DNA of 43,332 nt from Oscillospiraceae bacterium (GCA_009777475.1 WRLU01000015.1:1-43332), one strand, 5' to 3'; numbered from the stretch's first letter, positions 8,086 to 16,443 are shown. The notes: a model not told the origin generated them from the sequence alone. Made by a program: numbers and translations.

Positions 8086-8835
8086 CAAAACACCCATGAA
8101 CCTATCGTTTGCCGTGAAAAATTCGCACAAGTTCAGCAAATACGAGCAGAAATAAGGGCAATGGACGAGGAAACACGCTCTAAACCAACAGCGTATTCCC
8201 AAAACATTCTCAAAGGCAAGGTGTTTTGCGGAAAATGCGGACATTTTATGCAACGAAAACGCCAAAACAAAGACGGAACATACTGGTTTCGTTGTGAAAG
8301 CCAGTGGAAATACGCAAAAGAGGCTTGTGTTGTGGTTTCTGCGAAGGAAAAAGATATTTTGGAGCAGATTTTGCTCGCAGTGAAAAAATACAGCGATATT
8401 TTGTGCCGTCAGGCTGTGGTTTTCTGGCAAAACCGTGATACTAACAACGAAAAACACGCCGCCGCCCAAGAAGAAATCATCACCATTCGGCAGGAACTTT
8501 CCAAAACCAAACATTATCTCAGGGGTCTGTACGAAAGTCTTGTTTCCGGGATAATTTCTCAGGAAGAATATCGGCAAATGAAGTCTGATTACGAGGGTAA
8601 AATCGCCGATTTGCAAGACCGTGGCTTGAAATTGGAATGTGACAAGCAGGATTTTGAACGGAACAACGATGCACGTTTTGACCTGTTCGAGTGCCTCCGC
8701 AACACGACCCTCAGACCAGACCTCACAGCCGAGCTGATTGACGAACTGGTGGACAAAATTTTAGTGTATCCCGACAAAAGCGTGGAAGTTATCTTCAAAT
8801 TCCAAGACGAACTGGAGGTTGAGTGCGTTGGATAA
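8086..8835 (+). pseudogene. C-terminal part of a serine recombinase, catalytic domain missing
   Basis: Read in frame from about 8086 the product begins QNTHEPIVCREKF, a segment that in intact large serine recombinases lies in the middle of the protein, just before the zinc ribbon. A TAG (8083-8085) precedes it. The C4 zinc ribbon (FCGKCG ... FRCES ... EACV), a long coiled coil and the typical end LVDKILVYPDKSVEV follow. An ATG at 8161 could start a 224-residue product but has no good ribosome site. With no catalytic Ser domain it cannot recombine DNA. It overlaps the next recombinase gene by a few bases, as in tandem recombinase operons. Confidence 0.75.
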
Positions 8836-10273
8836 CGGAATTATTGCAAAATACATCCGGCTTTCGATGGATGATGCCAAAACCGACAGCATGAGCATTG
8901 AAAATCAGCGGTTACTGCTCAATAAACGCATCGCCGTGTTGGATACCGATGCCGAGATTTTGGAATTTATCGACAACGGCAACAGCGGCACAAATTTTGA
9001 ACGACCCGCTGTGCAGGAGCTTTTGGAACTTGTGCGGCAGGGACAAATCTCCTGTATTTTGGTAAAAGATTTCAGCCGTTTCGGGCGAAATGCCCTCGAA
9101 ACCGGGTATTTCATTGAGCGTGTGTTTCCCCTGTACCGCACCCGGTTTATCTCGGTGTCTGACGGCTTCGATTCGGCGGAACACGAGGGCAGCACAGGCG
9201 GTTTGGAGGTTTCGTTCAAATTTTTAATGCACGAATATTACAGCCGGGATTTGTCCCAAAAAATCAGAAGTGCCAAACAAGCAAAAATGCAGCGAGGGGA
9301 AAGTATTTCAAAAAACTGTGCCTTCGGCTATGAAAAGGTGGAAAACCGTTTGGAGATCGACCAAACCGCCGCTGAAACTGTCCGTTTTATCTTTGACTTG
9401 GCGGCAAACGGCCAAAGCCTTTCAGAAATCGCAAAAATTCTGTACAATGAACAGCACCCAACCCCCGGAGAATACAAAAGGGGCAAATCAACGACCGATG
9501 ATCTGTCTTGCGTGTGGAATAAGTCGGTTATTGTCAAAATTCTGCGTGATGAGCAGTATATCGGCACATATATCGCAGGAAAAACGCAAAAACCGGAGCT
9601 TGGCGGCAAGCAAGTTAAAGTCCCCGAATCCGAATGGATCAAAATCCCCAATCATCATCCGGCGATCGTTGAACCCTCACTTTTTGAGGCAGTACAACAA
9701 GTTCTCGAACAAAAAAGCGAACCGTTGCGAGGGCGAAAAATCGGAACAAGTGAGCGGCATAAAAATGTGAACAGTCCGCTGAAAGGCAGAGTGGTTTGCG
9801 GTTTCTGCGAACACAAAATGCCCCTCAGCCAAACTAAAAACACAGCGTTTCACTGCCAATTTACCCGTGTTGCGCCGGATAGTGAGTGCTATCGGCTTAA
9901 AATTCCGGCAAAAAAGCTGGAAACAGAGGTTTATAAGGCTGTATCTCAGCGAGCGAAACAGATTTTGGGCAATATTGAGGATAACCATTCGCCAAAATCC
10001 TCTGAAAACGAAGATGCCAAGCGAATTTTGTACGAACAGTTTGTCCTTGGGGAGATTGGCGAAGAACAGTACAAAACTGCCAAAGCCGAACTTGGCAGAC
10101 CGAGCCGTTGTGCCATCCAACACAAAGGAAAAGCGGCGGGGAAACCATTGTCTAGCACCGTGCGGAAGGCACTTGGGGCGAAAAAGCTATCCTCTGAATT
10201 AGTGGAAACGTTGGTTGACAAGGTATTGGTATATCCCGGCATGAAGATTGAGGTTGTTTGGAAAACCCCTTGA
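8828..10273 (+). CDS. Large serine recombinase (resolvase/invertase family)
   Basis: About 481 residues. The N-terminal resolvase domain has the nucleophile in YIRLSMDD (Ser13 from this start), then GNSGTNFERP and VKDFSRFGRN. A recombinase domain (about 150-280), a zinc ribbon (VCGFCEHK ... HCQF ... SECY) and a C-terminal region ending LVDKVLVYPGMKIEV follow. A TTG at 8828 lies 9 nt after GGAGG. The TTG at 8819 is in frame but only 1 nt from that site, so I prefer 8828. The gene overlaps the end of the upstream recombinase remnant by 8 nt. Family members integrate and excise mobile elements. All key motifs look intact, so it may be active in trans. A small hairpin CCCCTT/AAGGGG (10266-10284) follows the stop. 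Confidence 0.88.
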   Translation: MDNGIIAKYIRLSMDDAKTDSMSIENQRLLLNKRIAVLDTDAEILEFIDNGNSGTNFERPAVQELLELVRQGQISCILVKDFSRFGRNALETGYFIERVFPLYRTRFISVSDGFDSAEHEGSTGGLEVSFKFLMHEYYSRDLSQKIRSAKQAKMQRGESISKNCAFGYEKVENRLEIDQTAAETVRFIFDLAANGQSLSEIAKILYNEQHPTPGEYKRGKSTTDDLSCVWNKSVIVKILRDEQYIGTYIAGKTQKPELGGKQVKVPESEWIKIPNHHPAIVEPSLFEAVQQVLEQKSEPLRGRKIGTSERHKNVNSPLKGRVVCGFCEHKMPLSQTKNTAFHCQFTRVAPDSECYRLKIPAKKLETEVYKAVSQRAKQILGNIEDNHSPKSSENEDAKRILYEQFVLGEIGEEQYKTAKAELGRPSRCAIQHKGKAAGKPLSSTVRKALGAKKLSSELVETLVDKVLVYPGMKIEVVWKTP

Positions 10274-10294
10274 TATATAAGGGGAAATGGTGCC

Positions 10295-10346
10295 GTCAAG
10301 CCCCCGACAAAAAAATTCTTAAAAATTTTTTTGTCGGGGGCTTGAC
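10295..10346. terminator. Perfect 23-bp inverted repeat, bidirectional terminator
   Basis: Two perfect 23-bp arms (10295-10317 and 10324-10346) with G+C-rich outer stems (GTCAAGCCCCCGAC) and inner A/T tracts around a 6-nt loop. It lies between converging genes: the plus-strand recombinase and the minus-strand tRNA-Tyr. Confidence 0.8.
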
Positions 10347-10353
10347 ATTGGCT

Positions 10354-10438
10354 TGGTGGGGGAGGGCGGATTTGAACCACCGAAAGCATTGCTAACAGAT
10401 TTACAGTCTGCCCCCTTTGGCCACTCGGGAACTCCCCC
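10354..10438 (-). tRNA. tRNA-Tyr (anticodon GTA)
   Basis: The minus strand folds as an 85-nt class II tRNA. The acceptor arms are GGGGGAG/CTCCCCC, then discriminator A and an encoded CCA. The anticodon stem-loop GACTGTAAATC gives GTA, there is a long variable arm as expected for bacterial tRNA-Tyr, and the T loop is TTCAAAT. It stands alone, with a good promoter upstream and a terminator downstream. Confidence 0.95.
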
Positions 10439-10454
10439 AAGCCACTGCTGACGG

Positions 10455-10483
10455 AGTATAACACAAAAAAATCCCCCCGTCAA
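10455..10483 (-). promoter_or_regulatory. Promoter of the tRNA-Tyr gene
   Basis: TTGACG (10483-10478), a 17-bp spacer and TATACT (10460-10455) on the minus strand, 16 bp before the mature 5' end. Confidence 0.8.
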
Positions 10484-10563
10484 GCTTTTGTTCATATTTT
10501 TTTCGGGTTTTTTTCGGGGCCCCTGCACATTTGCATTTTGCCTTTCTCGTAGCATCCCGCAAT

Positions 10564-11034
10564 TTACCACGCCCGAAGTTCAAAAAGTCTTCGAGCAGCA
10601 GTGTGTGTGAAAACGATGAATCCTATTAACGCGCCTGCAAAGTTCAAGATAAAGTCGTCAATATCCAAGATTCCGCTATATGTTAAAAACTGCACTACTT
10701 CAACCGCAATGATGAATACCGCCACAACGAGCATATAAAATTTTAGTTCGCTCAGTTTTTTTGCAAAGAAGGGCAAATAAAACCCTAAGGGAACGAGCAG
10801 GAAAAGATTTCCTGTGAGGTTTCTAAAGGCAATACCTCTCAAGCTGCCGTCAATATAGTTTTCAATAAACTCGGCAATGGTCTTGAAGGGAATAAGGTTG
10901 CAGCCTCGGAAAGCGATTAAATCCTCGGAAACCATCATTTTTATGCCGTAGAACCCCCGAAAAAGCAGTACGAACAAACAATAAATGTAGATTATGGCGG
11001 TTGTTGTGGCAATAATAGTAAATGCTTTTTTCAT
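10564..11034 (-). CDS. VanZ-like family membrane protein
   Basis: 156 residues with about four hydrophobic segments. VanZ-family signatures are clear: NLIPF (about 46-50), NLTGNLFLLVPLGFYLP (about 72-88), an EVVQ motif and the C-terminal GILDIDDFILNFAGALIG. VanZ was named from teicoplanin resistance, but most members lie outside van clusters and have no assigned reaction. No van genes are nearby. The gene starts 5 nt after the stop of the small zinc-ribbon gene, so the two are probably co-transcribed and translationally coupled. Confidence 0.85.
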   Translation of the reverse strand: MKKAFTIIATTTAIIYIYCLFVLLFRGFYGIKMMVSEDLIAFRGCNLIPFKTIAEFIENYIDGSLRGIAFRNLTGNLFLLVPLGFYLPFFAKKLSELKFYMLVVAVFIIAVEVVQFLTYSGILDIDDFILNFAGALIGFIVFTHTAARRLFELRAW

Positions 11035-11039
11035 ACCGA

Positions 11040-11243
11040 TTATTCCCCCACAAGCTTAGCCAACACACGCTTGTCACGCATACCGTCAAATTCCCCATAG
11101 AAAATCTGCTTCCATGTGCCAAAATCCAATTGCTCCTCCTCAGTCGCCTCCCTCACAGAAGTCTTCCCGCAATCAGGGCAAATCTCCGGTTCACCTGCAC
11201 TTCCAAACAATAAATGGTAATATTTACAGCAGTAAATCATCAT
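11040..11243 (-). CDS. Small zinc-ribbon-like protein of unknown function
   Basis: 67 residues with two cysteine pairs: YCCKYYH near the N-terminus and [11 protein letters not shown] in the middle, consistent with one bound zinc. GAGGAG lies 6 nt before the ATG, and a promoter lies 36 bp upstream. It is the first gene of a two-gene unit with the VanZ-like gene. I do not recognise a named family. The strong translation signals make it a real gene. Confidence 0.65.
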   Translation of the reverse strand: MMIYCCKYYHLLFGSAGEPEICPDCGKTSVREATEEEQLDFGTWKQIFYGEFDGMRDKRVLAKLVGE

Positions 11244-11278
11244 TCAAGTCTCCTCAACAAAATACAATCAACAGACCC

Positions 11279-11307
11279 ATTATAGCAAGCTTCTGCGTCA
11301 TCCGCAA
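11279..11307 (-). promoter_or_regulatory. Promoter of the zinc-ribbon/VanZ unit
   Basis: TTGCGG (11307-11302), a 17-bp spacer and TGCTATAAT (-10 at 11284-11279), an extended -10. Confidence 0.7.
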
Positions 11308-11386
11308 GGACAAGGCTTCAACGCCCCGGAGCAAACGCATTAAAGAAATATTACAGGTTGGCGGATGAGTGGAAAATAAAATGTTG

Positions 11387-12043
11387 CTATGTTTTTCGCC
11401 TTCTATCGACCAAAGCCTTGTATGTATCACCTAATGTTTCATGCTTGATTGCCGTGACATCGAACTTAAGCACCCAAAAAGTTATTTGAACACAGAAGCC
11501 TGCCGCAATTGCTGAAACGATAGTTCCTATCCCAACTGTTCCGCCAAGAAACCAGCCGATAAGTGTTGCCAGTGCCTCGACTATACCCCGGCAGGCACCC
11601 ACCGGGATGTTTGATTTGCGGGACAATACAACCATTAAATTATCTCTTGGGCCGACACCAAAGGCTGACTTGATATAGAGGTATGAGCCTATGGAAATGA
11701 TGAACAATCCAGTGATCAGCAGTATCATGCCGATAATTGGATTTTCAGCTCTCGGTATCATATTGAATGTAAAAATAGCATCTATAAACACGCCGGTTAG
11801 AATCATGCTTGCAATCGTCCCCAAACCAAGCTTTTCCCCTAAAGCCGTAACCATTGCCACGATAGCTATTCCCGAGATTATAGACGCGGCACCTATGCTT
11901 AGCCCTACAGCATCCGCAAGCCCTGCATGGAAAACCTCCCATGGGGCATAGCCTACATTGGCATTTATGGTTGCCGCGATCCCAAACGCATACAGAATAA
12001 TGCCGGCCAGCATATTTAAAATACGAATCCAAAAAAATTTCAT
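11387..12043 (-). CDS. YczE/YitT-type integral membrane protein
   Basis: About 218 residues with five or six hydrophobic segments and family features such as NANVGYAPWEVFHAGL near the N-terminus and GVGPRDNLMVVLSRK in the middle. YczE-type proteins are multi-spanning and their transport or regulatory role is unsettled. The ATG at 12043 has GGTGAG 8 nt upstream; a GTG at 12049 is possible. It follows trpB on the same strand across a strong hairpin, so it may be only partly co-transcribed with it. Confidence 0.8.
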   Translation of the reverse strand: MKFFWIRILNMLAGIILYAFGIAATINANVGYAPWEVFHAGLADAVGLSIGAASIISGIAIVAMVTALGEKLGLGTIASMILTGVFIDAIFTFNMIPRAENPIIGMILLITGLFIISIGSYLYIKSAFGVGPRDNLMVVLSRKSNIPVGACRGIVEALATLIGWFLGGTVGIGTIVSAIAAGFCVQITFWVLKFDVTAIKHETLGDTYKALVDRRRKT

Positions 12044-12059
12044 ACACACAACTCACCGC

Positions 12060-12089
12060 CCCCCAAAGCCCCACAAGGGGCTTTGGGGG
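12060..12089 (-). terminator. 13-bp perfect hairpin between trpB and the YczE-type gene
   Basis: CCCCCAAAGCCCC and GGGGCTTTGGGGG pair perfectly around ACAA, 16 bp after the trpB stop. There is no T-run on the minus strand, so it may be an attenuating or RNA-stabilising hairpin rather than a full terminator. Confidence 0.5.
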
Positions 12090-12104
12090 TATTTAACACA
12101 AGAT

Positions 12105-13472
12105 TTACACATTCGGCAGCGTTGCAAACGATGCTTCCAAATCCTCATCAGTTGGGATATAGTCGGTCATTGAGCCGTCTAGGTAAGAATTATAGGCCGT
12201 CATGTCGAAATACCCGGTGCCGCTCAGGCTGAACAGAATGGTTTTGGCTTCGCTCGCTTCTTTACAGCGCAACGCTTCATCAATCACCACGCGGATGGCG
12301 TGGGATGATTCCGGCGCGGGCAGGATAGTCTCATACTTTGCGAACAGTGCCGCCGCCTCGAATACAGATTTCTGCGGCACGGCTCGCGCCTCAATGATAC
12401 CGTTATGGCGCAATTTAGAAAGGATGGGGCTCATACCATGGAAACGCAATCCGCCAGCGTGATTGGGATGCGGAATATAGCATGAACCGATGGTATACAT
12501 CTTCAGCAGCGGCGTGGTACACCCGGTGTCGCCGAAATCATAGGAGTAGCGTCCGCGCGTTAAGCTGGGGCAGGACGAGGGTTCTACGGCAATGAATACC
12601 GGGGAACGTCTGCCCAGCAGCCTGTCTTGGATAAAGGGACTCATCATGCCGCCGAGATTGCTCCCGCCACCCGCACAGCCGATGACGACATCGGGGTATT
12701 CCTCCAGCATTTCCATCGCGGCTTTGGCCTCCAGTCCCACGATCGACTGGTGTAGCAACACATGGTTGAGTACCGAACCCAATGCGTAGCGGCAGCTATC
12801 CCCCTTGCCCATTGCCGCTTCGATGGCTTCGGAGATGGCACAGCCCAGCGAACCGATAGTGCCGGGATTTTCATCTAAAATCTTGCGTCCGACTTGCGTG
12901 GTATCGGACGGAGAGGCAATGACACCGGCACCGTAAGTCTCCATCACCGTCTTACGGTAAGGCTTTTGCTGCATTGAGCCTTTGACCATGTAAACGCGTA
13001 GATCAAGCCCCATAAAGGCGCAGGCCATTGACAGTGCCGTACCCCACTGACCCGCACCGGTTTCCGTAGACAAAAACTCCAAGCCCTGCTGCTTGGCATA
13101 GTAAGCCTGTGCTATGGCCGAGTTGAGCTTGTGACTTCCGCTTGTGTTGTTGCCCTCGAACTTGTAGTAGATTTTTGCCGGAGTATCCAATGCTTTTTCA
13201 AGGTGATAGGCGCGACAGAGCGGCGATGGGCGGTAAGTTTTGTAATAATCCATCACCTCGCCGGGAATGTCGATATAGCGGGTCGTGTCATCCAGTTCCT
13301 GGCGGCATAACTCTTCGACAAAAATGGGTGCGATTTGCTCCAGCGTCATCGGTTCATGCGTACCCGGATGAATCATCGGGTCAGGCTGCTCGCTCATATC
13401 AGCCCGGACATTGTACCACATCTGGGGCAGCTTCTCCTCAGGTAGATAGGTTTTATAGGGGATTCGTTTCAT
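12105..13472 (-). CDS. trpB: Tryptophan synthase beta-like enzyme, TrpB2 type
   Basis: 455 residues of the TrpB2 branch, which is longer than classical TrpB and carries an N-terminal extension (YLPEEKLPQMWYN). The PLP lysine is Lys115 (GSHKLNSA) and the phosphate loop is CAGGGSNLGG. TrpB joins indole and serine to make tryptophan. No trpA or other trp genes are near, as is usual for TrpB2, which is thought to act on free indole. The ATG at 13472 follows GGAG at good spacing; the open frame upstream is leader sequence. A T-box with a TGG specifier precedes the gene and ties expression to uncharged tRNA-Trp, which supports a role in tryptophan supply. Confidence 0.93.
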   Translation of the reverse strand: MKRIPYKTYLPEEKLPQMWYNVRADMSEQPDPMIHPGTHEPMTLEQIAPIFVEELCRQELDDTTRYIDIPGEVMDYYKTYRPSPLCRAYHLEKALDTPAKIYYKFEGNNTSGSHKLNSAIAQAYYAKQQGLEFLSTETGAGQWGTALSMACAFMGLDLRVYMVKGSMQQKPYRKTVMETYGAGVIASPSDTTQVGRKILDENPGTIGSLGCAISEAIEAAMGKGDSCRYALGSVLNHVLLHQSIVGLEAKAAMEMLEEYPDVVIGCAGGGSNLGGMMSPFIQDRLLGRRSPVFIAVEPSSCPSLTRGRYSYDFGDTGCTTPLLKMYTIGSCYIPHPNHAGGLRFHGMSPILSKLRHNGIIEARAVPQKSVFEAAALFAKYETILPAPESSHAIRVVIDEALRCKEASEAKTILFSLSGTGYFDMTAYNSYLDGSMTDYIPTDEDLEASFATLPNV

Positions 13473-13506
13473 AGGGATCGCTCCTTTCATTTTTTCCGCC
13501 GAAAGG

Positions 13507-13790
13507 GACAAAAAAACCTGCCCCAGGCCCAGCTTACGCTTGGCAAAACGGGACAAGTCTCAATAACTTGTTCTAGCCACCCTATTATTTCACAGCCCGG
13601 CAACCGTGTCCTTCTTTTTACGAGTCGGAATCTCGTCGGACACTACTAACGGATTCCACCGCGTTCGTTCCGCCCTCAGCAGTCCATTCACCATCTCCCC
13701 GCATGACCGCCATCACACCATCGGCGGCTCTCTGAACATCGTAGGAAAGGCTACTCCTCTGCGTCATCAGTTTAGCAATACATAATTGCT
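13507..13790 (-). promoter_or_regulatory. T-box riboswitch leader, tRNA-Trp specifier
   Basis: On the minus strand the leader has a stem I with the AGTA-type turn (GAGGAGTAG), AGAGAGCC and GGTGTGATGGCGG elements. The specifier loop is GAATGGACTG with codon TGG at 13686-13684 (Trp). The T-box AGGGTGG (13583-13577) sits in an antiterminator closed by ACAAG/CTTGT and GGG/CCC. The competing terminator is CTTGTCCC...GGGGCAGG followed by seven T (13556-13510). Uncharged tRNA-Trp would stabilise the antiterminator and switch trpB on. Confidence 0.92.
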
Positions 13791-13796
13791 AAGCCC

Positions 13797-13825
13797 ATGA
13801 TACACCCTGCAAGGGCGGTTGTCAA
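13797..13825 (-). promoter_or_regulatory. Promoter of the T-box/trpB transcript
   Basis: TTGACA (13825-13820), a 17-bp spacer and TATCAT (13802-13797), placing the start of RNA near 13790. Confidence 0.85.
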
Positions 13826-13879
13826 GAGGCAAAATAAATATTTTTTTATTTTTTTGCTTATACATTGGCCCATATAGAT

Positions 13880-14494
13880 TTAGATGGGACGATAGCTGGG
13901 GCAAATGTCTGCAAGAGAGCATTTGCCGCAGACTGGGTTGCGAGCATGGCAGACCTCTCTTCCGTGCTGTACTAATCTGTGGCAAAAAAGCAGCTGTTCG
14001 TTTGGCGGGATTTTTTTACGCAAAATATTTTCTACCTTAACCGGGTCTTTTGTTTTGCATAAGCCTAAACGGTTTGAAAGCCGTATGCAGTGAGTGTCGG
14101 CAACCACGGCGGGTTTACCAAAAAGTTCACCAAGCATAAGATTTGCTGTTTTTCGCCCTACACCGGGTATGCTTAAAAGATCCTCCATGGTATCTGGTAC
14201 CTTGCCATCAAAATTTTTGAGCAATTTTACTGCGCCAAAAACTAAATCACGAGCTTTCTGGCGATAAAATCCGCAAGGACGTACTATTTCTTCAATTTCC
14301 GCAATATCTGCCGAGGCAATGCTCTCTAAATAGGGGAAACGCTCGTATAAAAAGACAGAAACCTTGTTGACTCTCTCATCGGTGCATTGGGCGGCAAGCC
14401 TGGCACCAAACAAGAGCTTCCAGTCACGGTCATACACAAGGGTACACTCAGGGCTTGGATATAAATTCTTCAAACGCTCAATCAGCTTCTGCAT
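13880..14494 (-). CDS. nth: Endonuclease III (DNA glycosylase/AP lyase)
   Basis: 204 residues, normal length. The helix-hairpin-helix LLSIPGVGRKTANLML contains catalytic Lys115, with catalytic Asp133 in VVADTHC. A [4Fe-4S] motif C-x6-C-x2-C-x5-C (Cys182, 189, 192, 198) closes the protein. It removes oxidised pyrimidines in base-excision repair. The gene lies 28 bp behind the sigma-G fragment on the same strand and may be transcribed with it. No separate promoter is obvious. Confidence 0.95.
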   Translation of the reverse strand: MQKLIERLKNLYPSPECTLVYDRDWKLLFGARLAAQCTDERVNKVSVFLYERFPYLESIASADIAEIEEIVRPCGFYRQKARDLVFGAVKLLKNFDGKVPDTMEDLLSIPGVGRKTANLMLGELFGKPAVVADTHCIRLSNRLGLCKTKDPVKVENILRKKIPPNEQLLFCHRLVQHGREVCHARNPVCGKCSLADICPSYRPI

Positions 14495-14522
14495 AATTAT
14501 AACCTCATTACAGGAGAGTATT

Positions 14523-14825
14523 TCACCAAGGGATAATCATCGGCACAGCGTATGTGGAAAAACGGACATTTTGCCCTGTGTCAAAATTGTCTATTGATTT
14601 AATCAGGCCTACACAGCCGACTTGAAATAAATCATCTGCCATTTCCCCGCGTCCGGTAAATCGTTGTATCACGCTTAAAACTAAGCGCAGATTCCCTGAA
14701 ATTAACTCCTCGCGTGCCTGCTTGCTTCCCTGCTTTGCCAATTCCAAAAGCTCCATTGTTTTGGCTCCGGGAAGTACTTTAAGCTTGGATGTGTTGACTC
14801 CGCATATCTCAACCTTGCTTTGCAA
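14523..14825 (-). pseudogene. sigG: Truncated sporulation sigma factor sigma-G (regions 1 and 2 only)
   Basis: The product begins MQSKVEICGVNTSKLKVLPG and continues through NLRLVLSVIQRF, DDLFQVGCVGLIKSIDNF and NVRFSTYAVPMII, the diagnostic N-terminus of sigma-G. It then reads PW and stops at residue 100. Intact sigma-G is about 260 residues and continues GEIRRYLRD, with regions 3 and 4. Skipping four bases (CCTT) after MII restores GEI for three codons before homology ends, so the gene has both a small insertion and loss of its 3' part. A TTG start lies 8 nt after GGAGG. It lacks the -35-binding region 4, so it should not be a working sigma factor. Confidence 0.82.
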
Positions 14826-14937
14826 AGTATCAGCCTCCAGTTACGGTCGGGTTCGGGTTACCGGAACCTGTCCGCAGGTTTTTTGTATCTCTATCAGTAT
14901 TTCCCGGCACTTGGAATTTAATACTGCATCCGGCGGT

Positions 14938-16443
14938 CTAATCTATCCGGTAATGTGTGCCGCAACTTTCTTTGCGGTTGAGGGCAGCGGTCAAAATCGC
15001 ACGAGCGATTTCAGCCATATTTCGGGTTTCAAGTAACTCAGGGCTTGCTATTCCGTTATATTTGTCCAGCGTGTCAAAAATAGGTATAAGAGAGGCTAAT
15101 CCCTTTTCTAATCCTGCCTTTGAGCGTATTACTCCGGCATACTGCCAGCAAATACGGCGGATTTTACCACGCAGGGATTTGCATGATATGGAACTGGGTT
15201 TCAAGGTTAAATTTTCCTCGATATAGGGCGTGGGCTTTGCCTTTGTGCAGGCTTGTTCGTTAATTCTCAGAGCGGCACGCCGCCCGAACACCAGGCATTC
15301 CAACAGGGAATTAGATGCTAACCTATTGGCTCCGTGTGCGCCGGTGCAGGAGGTTTCGCCAACGGCAAAAAGCCCAGGAACAGTTGTTTCCGCAAACAAA
15401 TCGGCTTGAACCCCTCCGACTAAGTAATGCTGTGCGGGAACAACCGGGATACGGTCTCGTGTAATATCACAGCCCATGCGCGAACATTTTTCCGCAATTG
15501 TCGGAAACCGGAAGAGCAAGTGCTTCGTTGGTATCCCGGATGTGTCTAAATAAACGCATTTTTCCCCGCTGCTGCTGAGTTCCGCGATAATTTCCCGGGA
15601 AACAACATCCCGAGGTGCCAATTCACCCATAGGATGCTTGCCCCTCATAAAAGGTTCCCCGGACTTGCTGACTAACAACGCCCCCTCCCCCCTTACTGCT
15701 TCCGAGATTAAAAAGGCGCGACCCGGTTTTTTGGAGCTATAAAATGCGGTTGGATGGAACTGAACAAATTCCATATCTGCTAATTTGGCACCGATTGCCG
15801 CGGCAGCGGCAATGCCGTCTCCGGTGGCTACTTCAGGATTTGTTGTATGCTCAAAGACCTGACCGACCCCCCCTGTTGCCAAAACCACACTATTGGCAAA
15901 TACGCTGACCATCTGACCCTTCTTAAGTATAAGTGCCCCTATTATCCTGCCTTCATGTAGTATAAGCTTCACGAAAAAACTGTGATCCCAGAAGGATATA
16001 TTGTCACTTTTCCCCGCAATAGCGGTCAATACCTTAACCGTTTCCCTGCCAGTGGCATCCCCTCCAGCGTGTACTACACGGTTGAGAGTATGCCCTCCCT
16101 CACGTGTCATTGCCAAATCCCCATCCTCATCAAGGTCAAACGGCACACGCATATCCACAAGCCTGCCTATTTCCCCTGGACCCTCGGTTACAAGCACCTT
16201 GACCGCCTCAGGATTGCAAAGACCGCCGCCTGCTGAAAGGGTGTCTTCAAAATGTAGCTCGGGAGTATCCTTCTTGGAAACAGCGGCTGCAATCCCTCCC
16301 TGCGCTATCCATGAAGAGTTTGAGATTTTTGTTTCTTCTTTTGTGATAAATAAAACTTTTAGGGCAGGAGAGAGATGCAGGGCAGTATACAGCCCTGCAA
16401 TGCCGTTGCCGATGATCAGAACATCGGTTTGGAAAATTTCCAT
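14938..16443 (-). CDS. nadB: L-aspartate oxidase
   Basis: 501 residues. The FAD-binding N-terminus is LIIGNGIAGLYTAL, followed by NSSWIAQGGIAAA, the active-site region EFVQFHPTAFY, the GEL.PRDVVSR motif and GETSCTGAHGANRLASNSLLE near the FAD end. It oxidises aspartate to iminoaspartate, the first step of de novo NAD synthesis, using fumarate or oxygen. nadA and nadC, the usual neighbours, are absent here. The protein ends at RKESCGTHYRID, slightly earlier than most NadB. The ribosome site before 16443 is weak. Confidence 0.93.
   Translation of the reverse strand: MEIFQTDVLIIGNGIAGLYTALHLSPALKVLFITKEETKISNSSWIAQGGIAAAVSKKDTPELHFEDTLSAGGGLCNPEAVKVLVTEGPGEIGRLVDMRVPFDLDEDGDLAMTREGGHTLNRVVHAGGDATGRETVKVLTAIAGKSDNISFWDHSFFVKLILHEGRIIGALILKKGQMVSVFANSVVLATGGVGQVFEHTTNPEVATGDGIAAAAAIGAKLADMEFVQFHPTAFYSSKKPGRAFLISEAVRGEGALLVSKSGEPFMRGKHPMGELAPRDVVSREIIAELSSSGEKCVYLDTSGIPTKHLLFRFPTIAEKCSRMGCDITRDRIPVVPAQHYLVGGVQADLFAETTVPGLFAVGETSCTGAHGANRLASNSLLECLVFGRRAALRINEQACTKAKPTPYIEENLTLKPSSISCKSLRGKIRRICWQYAGVIRSKAGLEKGLASLIPIFDTLDKYNGIASPELLETRNMAEIARAILTAALNRKESCGTHYRID

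Larger units (their letters stand above)
8060..10346 (+). mobile_element. Remnant of a serine-recombinase element inserted at the RCC1 gene
   Basis: From the point where the RCC1 frame fails (about 8060) to the strong terminator at 10346, the only genes are a 5'-truncated and an intact serine recombinase. Both the RCC1 gene and the first recombinase are incomplete at the same joint, so a deletion or rearrangement has removed the left end of the element. No direct-repeat attachment sites were found by eye. Confidence 0.5.

Noticed and set aside
7855..8616. A 253-codon minus-strand frame across the RCC1/recombinase joint
   Set aside because: It runs antisense to two well-supported coding regions and resembles no protein family.
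10354..10438. tRNA-Tyr as the attachment site of the recombinase element
   Set aside because: Serine recombinases rarely use tRNA genes, the tRNA is intact, and no repeat of its 3' end was seen near 8060.
14865..14884. AACCTG/CAGGTT hairpin with a T-run between nadB and the sigma-G fragment
   Set aside because: The T-run is on the plus strand, but no plus-strand gene ends here, and the stem is only six base pairs.
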